Assembly: GCA_963789005.1 (NCBI GenBank)
Contig: CAWBIZ010000007.1
Coordinates: forward strand, 62,001 to 126,000
Origin: DASSUW01 sp963789005
GTDB lineage: Bacteria; Actinomycetota; Thermoleophilia; Solirubrobacterales; Solirubrobacteraceae
DNA length: 64,000 nt
Direction: 5' to 3'
The stretch's first letter is position 1; every line of letters starts with the position of its first letter. Shown piece after piece: positions 15,898 to 22,646 of the stretch. A program made the translations under genes and the position numbers. A model generated the notes under the pieces. That model searched no databases and had not been told where the DNA came from. It was given only the letters and a program-made list of their open reading frames with translations.

Positions 15898-17320
15898 GCC
15901 GCCCCCGGTGCCCGGCGACGCCGCGGCGGGCGGCCTGCTCGGCCGCCCGCTGGCGGTCGCGAACGCGGGCGTCGACCTGTTCGCCGACGAGCTCGAGCGG
16001 CAGGGCGTGCCGGTCGAGCGCGTGGAGTGGCGGCCGCCCGAGCCGGGGACCGAGGACGCGCTCGCCCGCCTCGCGCTCGAGGCGGCGGCGATCGCGAGCG
16101 CCAACGACGAGGCGGTCGAGCGCCTGAACGCGGCACAGCCGGTGCTCAGCGGCGTCGGCGTCGCGCGCGACCTGCTGCCGGAGATGGGCGAGCGGACGAT
16201 CCTCCACGCCGGGCCGCCGATCGACTGGGCCGACATGTCCGGCCCCCTGCGCGGCGCGGTGATCGGCGCGGCGGTCTACGAGGGGCTGGCGGCGAGCCGC
16301 GAGGACGCCGAGCGGATGGCGGCCGAAGGCGCGTTCGAGTTCGGCCCGTGCCACGAGCGCGGCGCGGTCGGGCCGATGGCGGGCGTGGTCAGCGCCTCGA
16401 TGCCGATGCTGGTGGTGGAGAACGCAGCGCACGGCAACCGGGCGTGCTGCACGTTCAACGAAGGACTCGGGAAGGTGCTGCGGTACGGCGCCAACGACGA
16501 CACCGTGCTCGAGCGCCTGGCCTGGATCCGCGACGTGCTGGCGCGCGTGTTCGCCGCCGCCCTCGCGCGCCTGGGCGAGCCGGTCGACCTGCGCTCGATG
16601 ACCGCGCAGGCGCTGCAGATGGGCGACGAGGGACACAACCGCAACCGCGCGGGCACGTCGCTGCTGCTGCGCGAGCTGCTGCCCGCGCTCGTCGAGCTCG
16701 ACGAGCCGTCGGCGGACGTGGCGGCCGCCGCGCGCTTCATCGCCGGCAACGACCACTTCTTCCTCAACCTCACGATGCCGGCCGCCAAGGCCACCGCCGA
16801 CGCCGCCGCGGGCATCGAGCGCGCCTCGATCGTCGTGGCGATGGCGCGCAACGGCACCGAGTTCGGGGTGCGGCTGAGCGGCACCGGCGACCGCTGGTTC
16901 ACCGGGCCGAGCGGCATGATCGACGGCCTCTACCTGCCGGGCTTCGGGCCCGAGGACGCCAACCCCGACATCGGCGACAGCACGATCACGGAGACGATCG
17001 GGCTCGGCGGCTTCGCGATGGCCGCGGCGCCGGCGATCGTGCGCGTCGTCGGCGGCGGTGCCGAGGACGCGCTCGACGCCACGCGCGCGATGTACGACAT
17101 CGCCTGGAGCGAGAGCCGCAGCTACCAGATCCCCGCGCTCGGCTTCCGCGGGACGCCGCTCGGGATCGACGCTCGCGAGGTCGTGGCCACGCGCGTGCTC
17201 CCGTTCGTCAACACCGGCATCGCCCACCGCGAGCCGGGCGTCGGCCAGATCGGCGCCGGCCTCGTCAAGCCGCCGATGGAGGCGTTCGTGGCGGCCGTCC
17301 GGGCGCTCGCCGGCCAGTGA
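15890..17320 (+). CDS. DUF1116 carbamoyltransferase subunit (AllG/YlbE-like)
   Basis: A 476-residue DUF1116 protein. Landmarks: LAVANAGVDLFADEL near the N-terminus, GPCHERGAVGPMAGVVS, a MGDEGHNRNRAGT block and ARNGTEFGVRLSG. These conserved His/Glu/Arg-rich loops are plausible active-site elements. GTG start lies 8 bases inside the fdrA gene. The protein is always encoded beside FdrA and is the AllG subunit of the reported carbamoyltransferase. Full-length and in frame throughout, so the complex should be functional. Confidence 0.88.
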   Translation: MAEPPPVPGDAAAGGLLGRPLAVANAGVDLFADELERQGVPVERVEWRPPEPGTEDALARLALEAAAIASANDEAVERLNAAQPVLSGVGVARDLLPEMGERTILHAGPPIDWADMSGPLRGAVIGAAVYEGLAASREDAERMAAEGAFEFGPCHERGAVGPMAGVVSASMPMLVVENAAHGNRACCTFNEGLGKVLRYGANDDTVLERLAWIRDVLARVFAAALARLGEPVDLRSMTAQALQMGDEGHNRNRAGTSLLLRELLPALVELDEPSADVAAAARFIAGNDHFFLNLTMPAAKATADAAAGIERASIVVAMARNGTEFGVRLSGTGDRWFTGPSGMIDGLYLPGFGPEDANPDIGDSTITETIGLGGFAMAAAPAIVRVVGGGAEDALDATRAMYDIAWSESRSYQIPALGFRGTPLGIDAREVVATRVLPFVNTGIAHREPGVGQIGAGLVKPPMEAFVAAVRALAGQ

Positions 17321-18018
17321 TCGCCGCCCAGCCGGCGCTCGACCGGCTCGCCGGCCGCCGGGTCACCGTCGCGGGTGCGAACCGCGAGGCCGCGTACGTG
17401 GACGACGACGGCTTCGTCGCCGTCCTCACGACCGCGCCGCCGCAGCTCCCGAACGGCGTCCAGGTGCGTCGCCTGCCGGCGGTGGGCGAGACGGTGGTCG
17501 TCGGCGGCGAGCCGTGGGACCCGACGCTGCGCATCACCGGAGACACGGCGGCGCTCGGCCACGACGTCCGCGCCGCCCCCGCTGACGCCCCGGGACGCGA
17601 CGACGACGCGGACGGAGCCCTCGCCGAGCTCGGGGCGGACGGCGGCCTCGCCGCGCTCGCACGCGCGGTCGAGCGGCGCGACCCGGAGCTCGCCGCGGCA
17701 GCGGGCGCTCGCCTGATCGGCCGCGGGCCCGGCCTCACGCCGGAGGGCGACGACCTCGTGGCTGGTGCCGCGGGTGTGCTCGTCGCCGCCGGCGCGGGCG
17801 ACCTCGTGGCCGCGCTGATGGGCGCCCACCTCCGCGCCCGCACCACGTCGCTCTCAGCGACGCTGCTCGAGCTCGCTGCGCGGGGCATGGGACCCGAGCC
17901 GCTGCAGGCGCTGCTGGCCGGGGACCCGGGTGCGCTCGCGCGCCTCCTCCGCCTCGGCCATTCCACCGGCGCGGCGTATGCGCACGGCGCCGCCATTGCT
18001 CTCGTTGCGGCTGGGTGA
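17317..18018 (+). CDS. DUF2877 carbamoyltransferase subunit (AllH/YlbF-like)
   Basis: A 233-residue DUF2877 protein identified from the signature GRGPGLTPEGDDLVAG (about residue 130) and the His-containing C-terminal GHSTGAAYAHG. Third subunit (AllH) of the FdrA-type carbamoyltransferase. GTG overlaps the DUF1116 stop (GTGA), completing an unbroken set of overlapping genes. It is followed by the palindromic element at 18028-18385, which could terminate or process the operon mRNA. Confidence 0.85.
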   Translation: MIAAQPALDRLAGRRVTVAGANREAAYVDDDGFVAVLTTAPPQLPNGVQVRRLPAVGETVVVGGEPWDPTLRITGDTAALGHDVRAAPADAPGRDDDADGALAELGADGGLAALARAVERRDPELAAAAGARLIGRGPGLTPEGDDLVAGAAGVLVAAGAGDLVAALMGAHLRARTTSLSATLLELAARGMGPEPLQALLAGDPGALARLLRLGHSTGAAYAHGAAIALVAAG

Positions 18019-18027
18019 GTGCGTCGG

Positions 18028-18385
18028 GAACGTCAACTGCGCTGGGTAGGGAAGTGAGGGAGCCGGCCGGGCGGCCGGTCCCGGCGGAGCGGTCAAGCCG
18101 GGGTTTCGTGTCAATCGATGACCCGCGGCGCGCCGATATCCACGTTCATGCTCCAGACGAGCATCTACGTGTCAATCGATGATCACCGGCTCGCCGATTG
18201 ACACGAAATCCCGCCTTGGCCGGGGAGTTTGGTGTATCTCGGCGAGCCGCCGGCGCCGAGATACACCTTTCTCCTCTAGACGGGGAGAAAGGTGTATTCG
18301 GGCGACCCGGTCGGCACCGAGATACACCTTCTTCCCCGCACGGCCGCTGGCTGCCCAGCCTCCCTACCCAGCGCCGTTGACGTTC
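18028..18385. repeat. 358-bp palindromic element with 25-bp terminal inverted repeats
   Basis: The left arm (18028-18052) starts GAACGTCAACTGCGCTGGGT; the right arm (18361-18385) is its reverse complement with one mismatch in 25. Inside, TTTCGTGTCAATCG at 18104-18117 pairs perfectly with 18195-18208, and CGTGTCAATCGATGA is repeated directly at 18107-18121 and 18168-18182. The layout resembles a small non-coding mobile element (MITE-like) or a large RNA hairpin. No transposase is present and no clear target-site duplication was seen. Confidence 0.75.
18231..18330. repeat. 30-bp-spaced alternating GGTGTAT/ATACACC array
   Basis: The motif occurs at 18231 (+), 18261 (-), 18291 (+) and 18322 (-). 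Neighbouring units pair as hairpins: 18231-18243 with 18255-18267 (13 bp, perfect), or alternatively 18261-18274 with 18284-18297 (14 bp, perfect). The second unit takes part in both, so the two hairpins exclude each other. Confidence 0.75.
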
Positions 18386-18493
18386 GTCCAACGCACGTCG
18401 TCGACGTCGACCCACCGCGGCGTGGCCCCCGCGGCGGGCTGGGACGAGCGCCTCGCCGCCATCGAGCGGCTGGCGGAAGAAGAAGCCGAATAG
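18386..18493 (+). pseudogene. Possible C-terminal remnant of a lost gene
   Basis: Directly after the right arm of the palindromic element a 35-codon open frame ends in a protein-like tail (WDERLAAIERLAEEEAE, TAG), a charged amphipathic helix unlike shadow translations nearby. It has no start or ribosome-binding site. It could be the end of a gene disrupted by the element, or chance. Its stop codon is also the start of the -10 box TAGGCT for the cyclase gene. Confidence 0.3.
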
Positions 18494-18496
18494 GCT
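18491..18496 (+). promoter_or_regulatory. -10 box of the cyclase gene
   Basis: TAGGCT, 8 bases before the ATG at 18505: leaderless spacing. It indicates that the cyclase gene has its own promoter downstream of the palindromic element. Confidence 0.55.
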
Positions 18497-18504
18497 GCGC
18501 CGCC

Positions 18505-19284
18505 ATGAACGTGCTCGATCTCTCGCAGGACTTCTCCGTGCACACGCCCGCCTTCGCCAGCTACGACGGCCCGTCGGTCAAGTGGGTCAAGCGGCTGGCG
18601 TTCGACAAGGCGGGCGGGCAGGAGATCACCTCCACCCTCCACGTCGGCACGCACCTGGACGCGCCCGCGCACTTCTACTCGGGCGGCAAGTTCATCGGCG
18701 ACCTCCCGCTCGAATGGCTGGTCGGGCCGGCGTGCGTGGTCGACCTCGAGCGGATGGGCCTCGGCGACTTCGACCTCTACGGCCCCGAGCACTTCGAGCG
18801 CTGGGAGCAGGAGACCGGCATTGCGATCGAGCCGGGCGACATCCTCATCATCCACACCGGCTACCACCGCCACTACCCGGAGAACTGGGCCGACCTGAGC
18901 GCGGTCGACGAGACGAAGTACTTCATCCGCCACCCCGGCCCGACGCGCGCGTTCGCCGAGTGGGTGCTCGAGCGCAAGGTGCGCTGGCTGGCCGTCGACG
19001 CCGGCAGCGCCGACCACCCGATGAACACCGTCATCCGCCGCATGCGCCCCGACGAGGCCGAGGACGCCGAGGCCAAGCTCGGCCGGTCGCTCGACGAGGT
19101 GTTCCCCAAGGCCGACTACCAGATCATGCACACGCTGCTGTTCCCGCACGACGTGATCCACATCGAGAACCTCGGCGGCGCGATCGACGAGGTGCTCGAC
19201 CGCCGGATCACGTTCGGCTGCTTCCCGTGGCGCTTCCAGGGCGGCGAGGCGGCCTTCTGCCGGGCGGTCGCGTTCCTCGACTGA
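18505..19284 (+). CDS. Cyclase-family metal-dependent hydrolase
   Basis: A 259-residue PF04199 (cyclase / kynurenine formamidase / isatin hydrolase) protein. The metal-binding signature HxGTHxDxPxHF is complete: H46, G48-T49-H50, D52, P54, H56-F57. A second conserved block (GDILIIHTGYHRHY) and ENLGG near the C-terminus are also typical. These enzymes open ring amides or cut N-acyl bonds with Mn or Zn. Coming after the carbamoyltransferase operon, it is a candidate ring-opening enzyme (for example of barbiturate), but it has its own promoter and is separated by the palindromic element, so the link is inference. Cytoplasmic; no signal peptide. Confidence 0.85.
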   Translation: MNVLDLSQDFSVHTPAFASYDGPSVKWVKRLAFDKAGGQEITSTLHVGTHLDAPAHFYSGGKFIGDLPLEWLVGPACVVDLERMGLGDFDLYGPEHFERWEQETGIAIEPGDILIIHTGYHRHYPENWADLSAVDETKYFIRHPGPTRAFAEWVLERKVRWLAVDAGSADHPMNTVIRRMRPDEAEDAEAKLGRSLDEVFPKADYQIMHTLLFPHDVIHIENLGGAIDEVLDRRITFGCFPWRFQGGEAAFCRAVAFLD

Positions 19285-19285
19285 G

Positions 19286-19298
19286 GTCGGTTTCCGAC
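19286..19298 (+). terminator. Short hairpin after the cyclase gene
   Basis: GTCGG-TTT-CCGAC directly after the stop codon. A 5-bp stem without a T-run, so only a weak candidate. Confidence 0.3.
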
Positions 19299-19347
19299 TG
19301 GACGCGCGCCAACGCACGATTTTCTCGTCCACCGGCGCATCGAGTTG

Positions 19348-19360
19348 GCTGCGCTGGGTA
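19348..19360 (+). repeat. Third partial copy of the element arm
   Basis: CTGCGCTGGGTAG here is identical to 18037-18049 in the left arm of the palindromic element. CCAACGCACG just before it (19309-19318) also occurs next to the right arm (18388-18397). The cyclase gene is therefore bracketed by related repeats. Confidence 0.55.
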
Positions 19361-19369
19361 GAGGAACCG

Positions 19370-20926
19370 TTACTCCGCCGGCCTGTCAAGGAGCCCAGGG
19401 ACCGGGGCACGGACGCTTGACAGGCCCGCGGGCGCTCGCGAATCACCCCGGCCGGCACCGATGGTCACGGCGCCGGCCGACGCGGGTTCCAGGCGCAACC
19501 CGGCGACGATCGCGAGCAGCACCCAGGACAGCGGGTCCTCCAGGTACGCGGCGTAGACGAGCGTGTGCAGCAGCAACGCGCAGAACGCCGCCGCCAGCCC
19601 GGCGCGCGCGACGGCCGCCGAGCCCGGCCACGCCTCCGCCCGCAGGGTGCTCAGCAGGCGGCCGAAGAGCAGCGCCAAGGAGGCCGCCACGAGCGCGAGG
19701 TACGCGGCGAGGCCGACGATCCCCTGCTCCGCGGCCACCGTCAGCGCGATCGTGTGCGAGGCGGCGGCGACCTTCTCCGAGCTGACCTCCTCGCGCTCGC
19801 GGAAGCGCTCCGCGAACGACCCCGCGCCGAACCCGAAGATCGGCCGGTCGCGCACCATCGACAGCCCGCCGCCGACGAGGTCGGAGCGTCCGCTCGTCGC
19901 GCGGTCGAGGCTGCGCGTCTCGAGGTTGAGCATGCCCGGGGCGAGCAGGACGAGCCCGAGCGCCACCGCGCCCGCCACGCCGGCCGCGCTCAGCACCCAC
20001 CAGGGCTTCCAGCGCAGCCCCGCGAGCACCGCGAGACCCAGCAGCAGCGCGGCGAAGCTCGACTGCGAGAGCGAGAACACCAGCCCGACCCAGAGCACAA
20101 TCAGCGCGCCGGCGATCAGCAGCGCCTCCTTGCGCCGCCGCGTCCACAGCAGCACGGCGGCGAGCAGGATCATCGTCAGCGCCAGGTAGCGCCCGTAGAT
20201 GTTCGGGTCGAAGAACAGCGAGTTGACCCGGAAGTACGGCAGCAGGTCATTGGCCTCGACCACCTTCTCGTTGGCGATCACGAGGTGGCCGGTGGCGAAC
20301 TCCACGCACCCGATCACCGCGAATGCCAGCGCCAGCCCGACCGTCACCCACAGCGACAGGCGCAGCAGCCGCCGCGACCAGCGCAGCTCGAGCACGAGCA
20401 GGAACAGCAGCGCGAACGGCACGTAGAAGAGGCAGAGGTTCTTGATCGCCTGCTCGACGTCGGTCGAGTACAGCGCCTGGGCGCCGTAGAGGACGAGCAC
20501 GACCGCGAACGCGCGGCACAGCCACGTCAGCGTGCGGTCGCGCTCGACGCCCTCGACCTCGTCCTCGTTCGCACGCCAGGTCCGCCACGCGTACGCGAGC
20601 ACCCCCGCGGCGATCACCGCGTAGAGCGGGAGCAGCAGGTTGGCCGCGGAGTCGCCGATCGAGACCGGCACCCGGAACGGCAGCGCGCCCACCGCCAGCA
20701 GCGCCAGCGCCGTCGGCCGCCGGTGCACGACGAACGCCAGCACGAGCACGGCCACGATCGCCGCTCCCGCGCCGGCCGCGACCCGCGGGCCGGCGGCGGG
20801 CAGGTCGGTCGAGAGCGTCGTCAGCGCCAGCGCGGCGAAGACCGGCGCCGCCAGCATCGCCAGCGCGCGCTGCCGACGGTCCTGCAGTACGAGCGCCAAG
20901 CCCGCCGCCAGCGCCGCGGCCAGCAC
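19370..20926 (-). CDS. O-antigen-ligase-like polytopic membrane protein
   Basis: A 518-residue protein (from GTG 20926) with about 12 hydrophobic segments. It has the large extracytoplasmic loop typical of WaaL/O-antigen polymerase proteins; the loop contains RDRPIFGFGAGSFAERF, which matches the family's 'hPlfGvGpG.f' motif. It should join or polymerise lipid-linked glycans on the outer face of the membrane. A CTG at 20968 would overlap the ABC-ATPase stop (CTGA) and is preceded by GGAGG at 4-base spacing, adding 14 residues; it is an alternative start. Last gene of the minus-strand surface-polymer operon. A 10-bp inverted repeat (19381-19390 / 19416-19425) lies in its last codons. Confidence 0.83.
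   Translation of the reverse strand: MLAAALAAGLALVLQDRRQRALAMLAAPVFAALALTTLSTDLPAAGPRVAAGAGAAIVAVLVLAFVVHRRPTALALLAVGALPFRVPVSIGDSAANLLLPLYAVIAAGVLAYAWRTWRANEDEVEGVERDRTLTWLCRAFAVVLVLYGAQALYSTDVEQAIKNLCLFYVPFALLFLLVLELRWSRRLLRLSLWVTVGLALAFAVIGCVEFATGHLVIANEKVVEANDLLPYFRVNSLFFDPNIYGRYLALTMILLAAVLLWTRRRKEALLIAGALIVLWVGLVFSLSQSSFAALLLGLAVLAGLRWKPWWVLSAAGVAGAVALGLVLLAPGMLNLETRSLDRATSGRSDLVGGGLSMVRDRPIFGFGAGSFAERFREREEVSSEKVAAASHTIALTVAAEQGIVGLAAYLALVAASLALLFGRLLSTLRAEAWPGSAAVARAGLAAAFCALLLHTLVYAAYLEDPLSWVLLAIVAGLRLEPASAGAVTIGAGRGDSRAPAGLSSVRAPVPGLLDRPAE
19381..19425. terminator. Inverted repeat at the 3' end of the ligase gene
   Basis: GCCTGTCAAG and CTTGACAGGC form a perfect 10-bp inverted repeat with a 25-base loop in the last codons of the minus-strand operon, close to the convergent cyclase gene. 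A possible bidirectional terminator, though with no T-run. Confidence 0.3.
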
Positions 20927-20964
20927 CGCGGCACCCTCGAGGGGGCCGGCGGCGGCGAGCGTGT

Positions 20965-21768
20965 TCAGATGTCCTCCATCGTCACCGGGTCGGGCTCGTG
21001 ATCCTCGTCGGCGATGCCGAGGAACTCGGTGTAGGCCTCGATCACGGCGGCCGGCTCGTCCCACATCTTCATGCGGCCCTTGTGCAGCCAGATCGCGTCG
21101 TCGCAGAGCTTCTGGATGCTGGCCAGCGCGTGGCTGACGAGCAGGATCGTGCGGTCCTCGCTGCACAGCTCGCGCATGCGGTCGAACGACTTGCGGCGGA
21201 AGCGCGCGTCGCCGACCGAGAGCGCCTCGTCGATGATCAGGATGTCCGGGTGCATGGTCACGGCGACCGCGAACGCGAGCCTGCCGTACATGCCGGACGA
21301 GTACGTCCGCATCGGCATGTCCATGAACTCCTCGAGCTCGGCGAACTCGACGATCTCGTCGTACTTCTCGCGCAGCTCGGCGCGCGTGAGCCCGGCGGCG
21401 AGCCCGCCGAGGACGACGTTCTCGCGCCCGGTCAGCCGGCGGTTGAAGCCGACGCCGAGCGACAGCAGCGTGCTCACCCGGCCGTTGACCTCGACGCGGC
21501 CGGAGTTCGGCGGCAGGATGCCGGCGACCGTGCGCATGAGCGTCGACTTGCCGGCGCCGTTGGCGCCGACCACGCCGAGCACCTTGCCGTGCGGCACGCT
21601 GAAGGAGACGCCCTTGAGCGCCTCGATCTCCCGGATCACGCGCTGGCGGCGGCCGAGCCGCATGAGCGTGGTCTTGAGCGTCGGCGCGCGCTCGAGCGAC
21701 GTCCGGTAGGTCACCGAGACGTCCTCGACCTGGATCCGCGGCTTCCTAGAGTCGGACAGCGAACTCAC
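20965..21768 (-). CDS. ABC transporter ATPase for polysaccharide export (Wzt-like)
   Basis: A 267-residue nucleotide-binding subunit. Walker A GANGAGKST, signature YSSGMYGRLAFAVA, Walker B ILIIDEALSVGD, and the H-loop VSHALASI are all intact. The Wzt/TagH-type feature is the 'LSLGVGFNRRLTGRENV' region. No C-terminal carbohydrate-binding domain is present; the acidic tail is short. GTG start overlaps the permease gene by 23 bases. With the permease it forms a pump that moves a completed lipid-linked glycan or teichoic-like polymer across the membrane. Confidence 0.92.
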   Translation of the reverse strand: MSSLSDSRKPRIQVEDVSVTYRTSLERAPTLKTTLMRLGRRQRVIREIEALKGVSFSVPHGKVLGVVGANGAGKSTLMRTVAGILPPNSGRVEVNGRVSTLLSLGVGFNRRLTGRENVVLGGLAAGLTRAELREKYDEIVEFAELEEFMDMPMRTYSSGMYGRLAFAVAVTMHPDILIIDEALSVGDARFRRKSFDRMRELCSEDRTILLVSHALASIQKLCDDAIWLHKGRMKMWDEPAAVIEAYTEFLGIADEDHEPDPVTMEDI

Positions 21769-22615
21769 GCTCCCGCGACATGAAGAAGAGGGCGCCGCCG
21801 ATGAACACCGCGAACGCCCACGCGGCGCCGATCGCCAGGTCGGCCGGGTCGGGCGTCAGCCCGCGGTCGATCACGTCGCTCCACGCGGTCAGCAGCGGAG
21901 CGAGCGGGTTGACGACGAGCAGGATCTCGTAACCACGGTCGCGCGCCTCGTCCGCGTAGTAGAGGATCGGCGACGCGTACAGCCACACCCGCAGCCCGTA
22001 GGTCAGGAACGTCTTGAGGTCGCGGAAGTAGACCTGGCCGGCGGCGACGATCATCGAGAGGCCCGAAGCGAGCACGAGCAGCAGGCCGATGATCGGCAGC
22101 ACCCACAGCAGGTGGAAGCCGAAGGGAATCTCCGCCAGGAAGGCGACCGGGATGAAGACGAACACCGTCGGCAGGAACTTCCTGATCGCGACGAGCACGG
22201 ACGCGCCGGGGAGCAGGATCCGCGGGAACGCCGTGTTGAGGATCAGCCGCCCGCCACCCGTCACCGACTTGACCGCCTGGCGGATCGCGTCGGTGACGAA
22301 GTGGTACGCGAACAGCGCCGCCATCAGGTGCGCGAAGAAGTCGATGCCGCCGGTGTTCTGGCGGATGATGTCGACGAGCACGAAGTACACGCACGAGAGC
22401 AGCAGCGGGTTGAGCAGCAGCCAGACCTGGCCGACGACGGTGTCGAAGTGCTGCGAGCGCAGGCTGGTGCGCGCGAGCTCGAACGCGAACTCGCGCCGCT
22501 TCCACAGCTCGCGGACGTACGGCCGGAGCGGCGGCAGGCCGACCCGATGCGGCTCGTAGACGTGCGTGACCGCATCGAACTCGCTCGTGCGAGGGGTGAG
22601 TTGCGCGCTGCTCAA
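21746..22615 (-). CDS. ABC-2 type permease for polysaccharide export (Wzm-like)
   Basis: A 289-residue protein with six hydrophobic segments and the ABC-2/Wzm/TagG pattern: an amphipathic N-terminal 'RELWKRREFAFELARTSLR', WLLLNPLL at helix 1, and 'VWLYASPILYYADEARDRG' then NPLAPLL before the last helices. Start is TTG 22615. Thirty-one bases separate it from the CDP-alcohol transferase upstream, while it overlaps the ATPase gene. It forms the membrane channel of the exporter. Confidence 0.9.
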   Translation of the reverse strand: MSSAQLTPRTSEFDAVTHVYEPHRVGLPPLRPYVRELWKRREFAFELARTSLRSQHFDTVVGQVWLLLNPLLLSCVYFVLVDIIRQNTGGIDFFAHLMAALFAYHFVTDAIRQAVKSVTGGGRLILNTAFPRILLPGASVLVAIRKFLPTVFVFIPVAFLAEIPFGFHLLWVLPIIGLLLVLASGLSMIVAAGQVYFRDLKTFLTYGLRVWLYASPILYYADEARDRGYEILLVVNPLAPLLTAWSDVIDRGLTPDPADLAIGAAWAFAVFIGGALFFMSREREFAVRL

Positions 22616-22646
22616 AGCACGAAGAGGCTAGCGGCGAGCGCGGCGC

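Larger units (their letters stand above)
18019..18504. other. 486-bp intergenic region rich in nested palindromes
   Basis: The only gene-poor stretch over 300 bases. It holds a palindromic element (18028-18385) bounded by 25-bp inverted repeats, inner inverted and direct repeats, a 30-bp-spaced alternating array, a short open-frame remnant (18386-18493) and the -10 box of the cyclase gene. I see no functional gene in it. Confidence 0.85.

Noticed and set aside
8325..18018. Reading the operon as an allantoin/oxalurate (purine) pathway
   Set aside because: The FdrA/DUF1116/DUF2877/carbamate kinase set fits that pathway, but there is no allantoinase or ureidoglycolate gene. The permease signature is uracil-type, and the synthetase is MatB-like, which points to malonate. 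Kept only as the main alternative.
18104..18330. CRISPR array
   Set aside because: The repeats alternate in orientation, are short and have no unique spacers; no cas genes are present.
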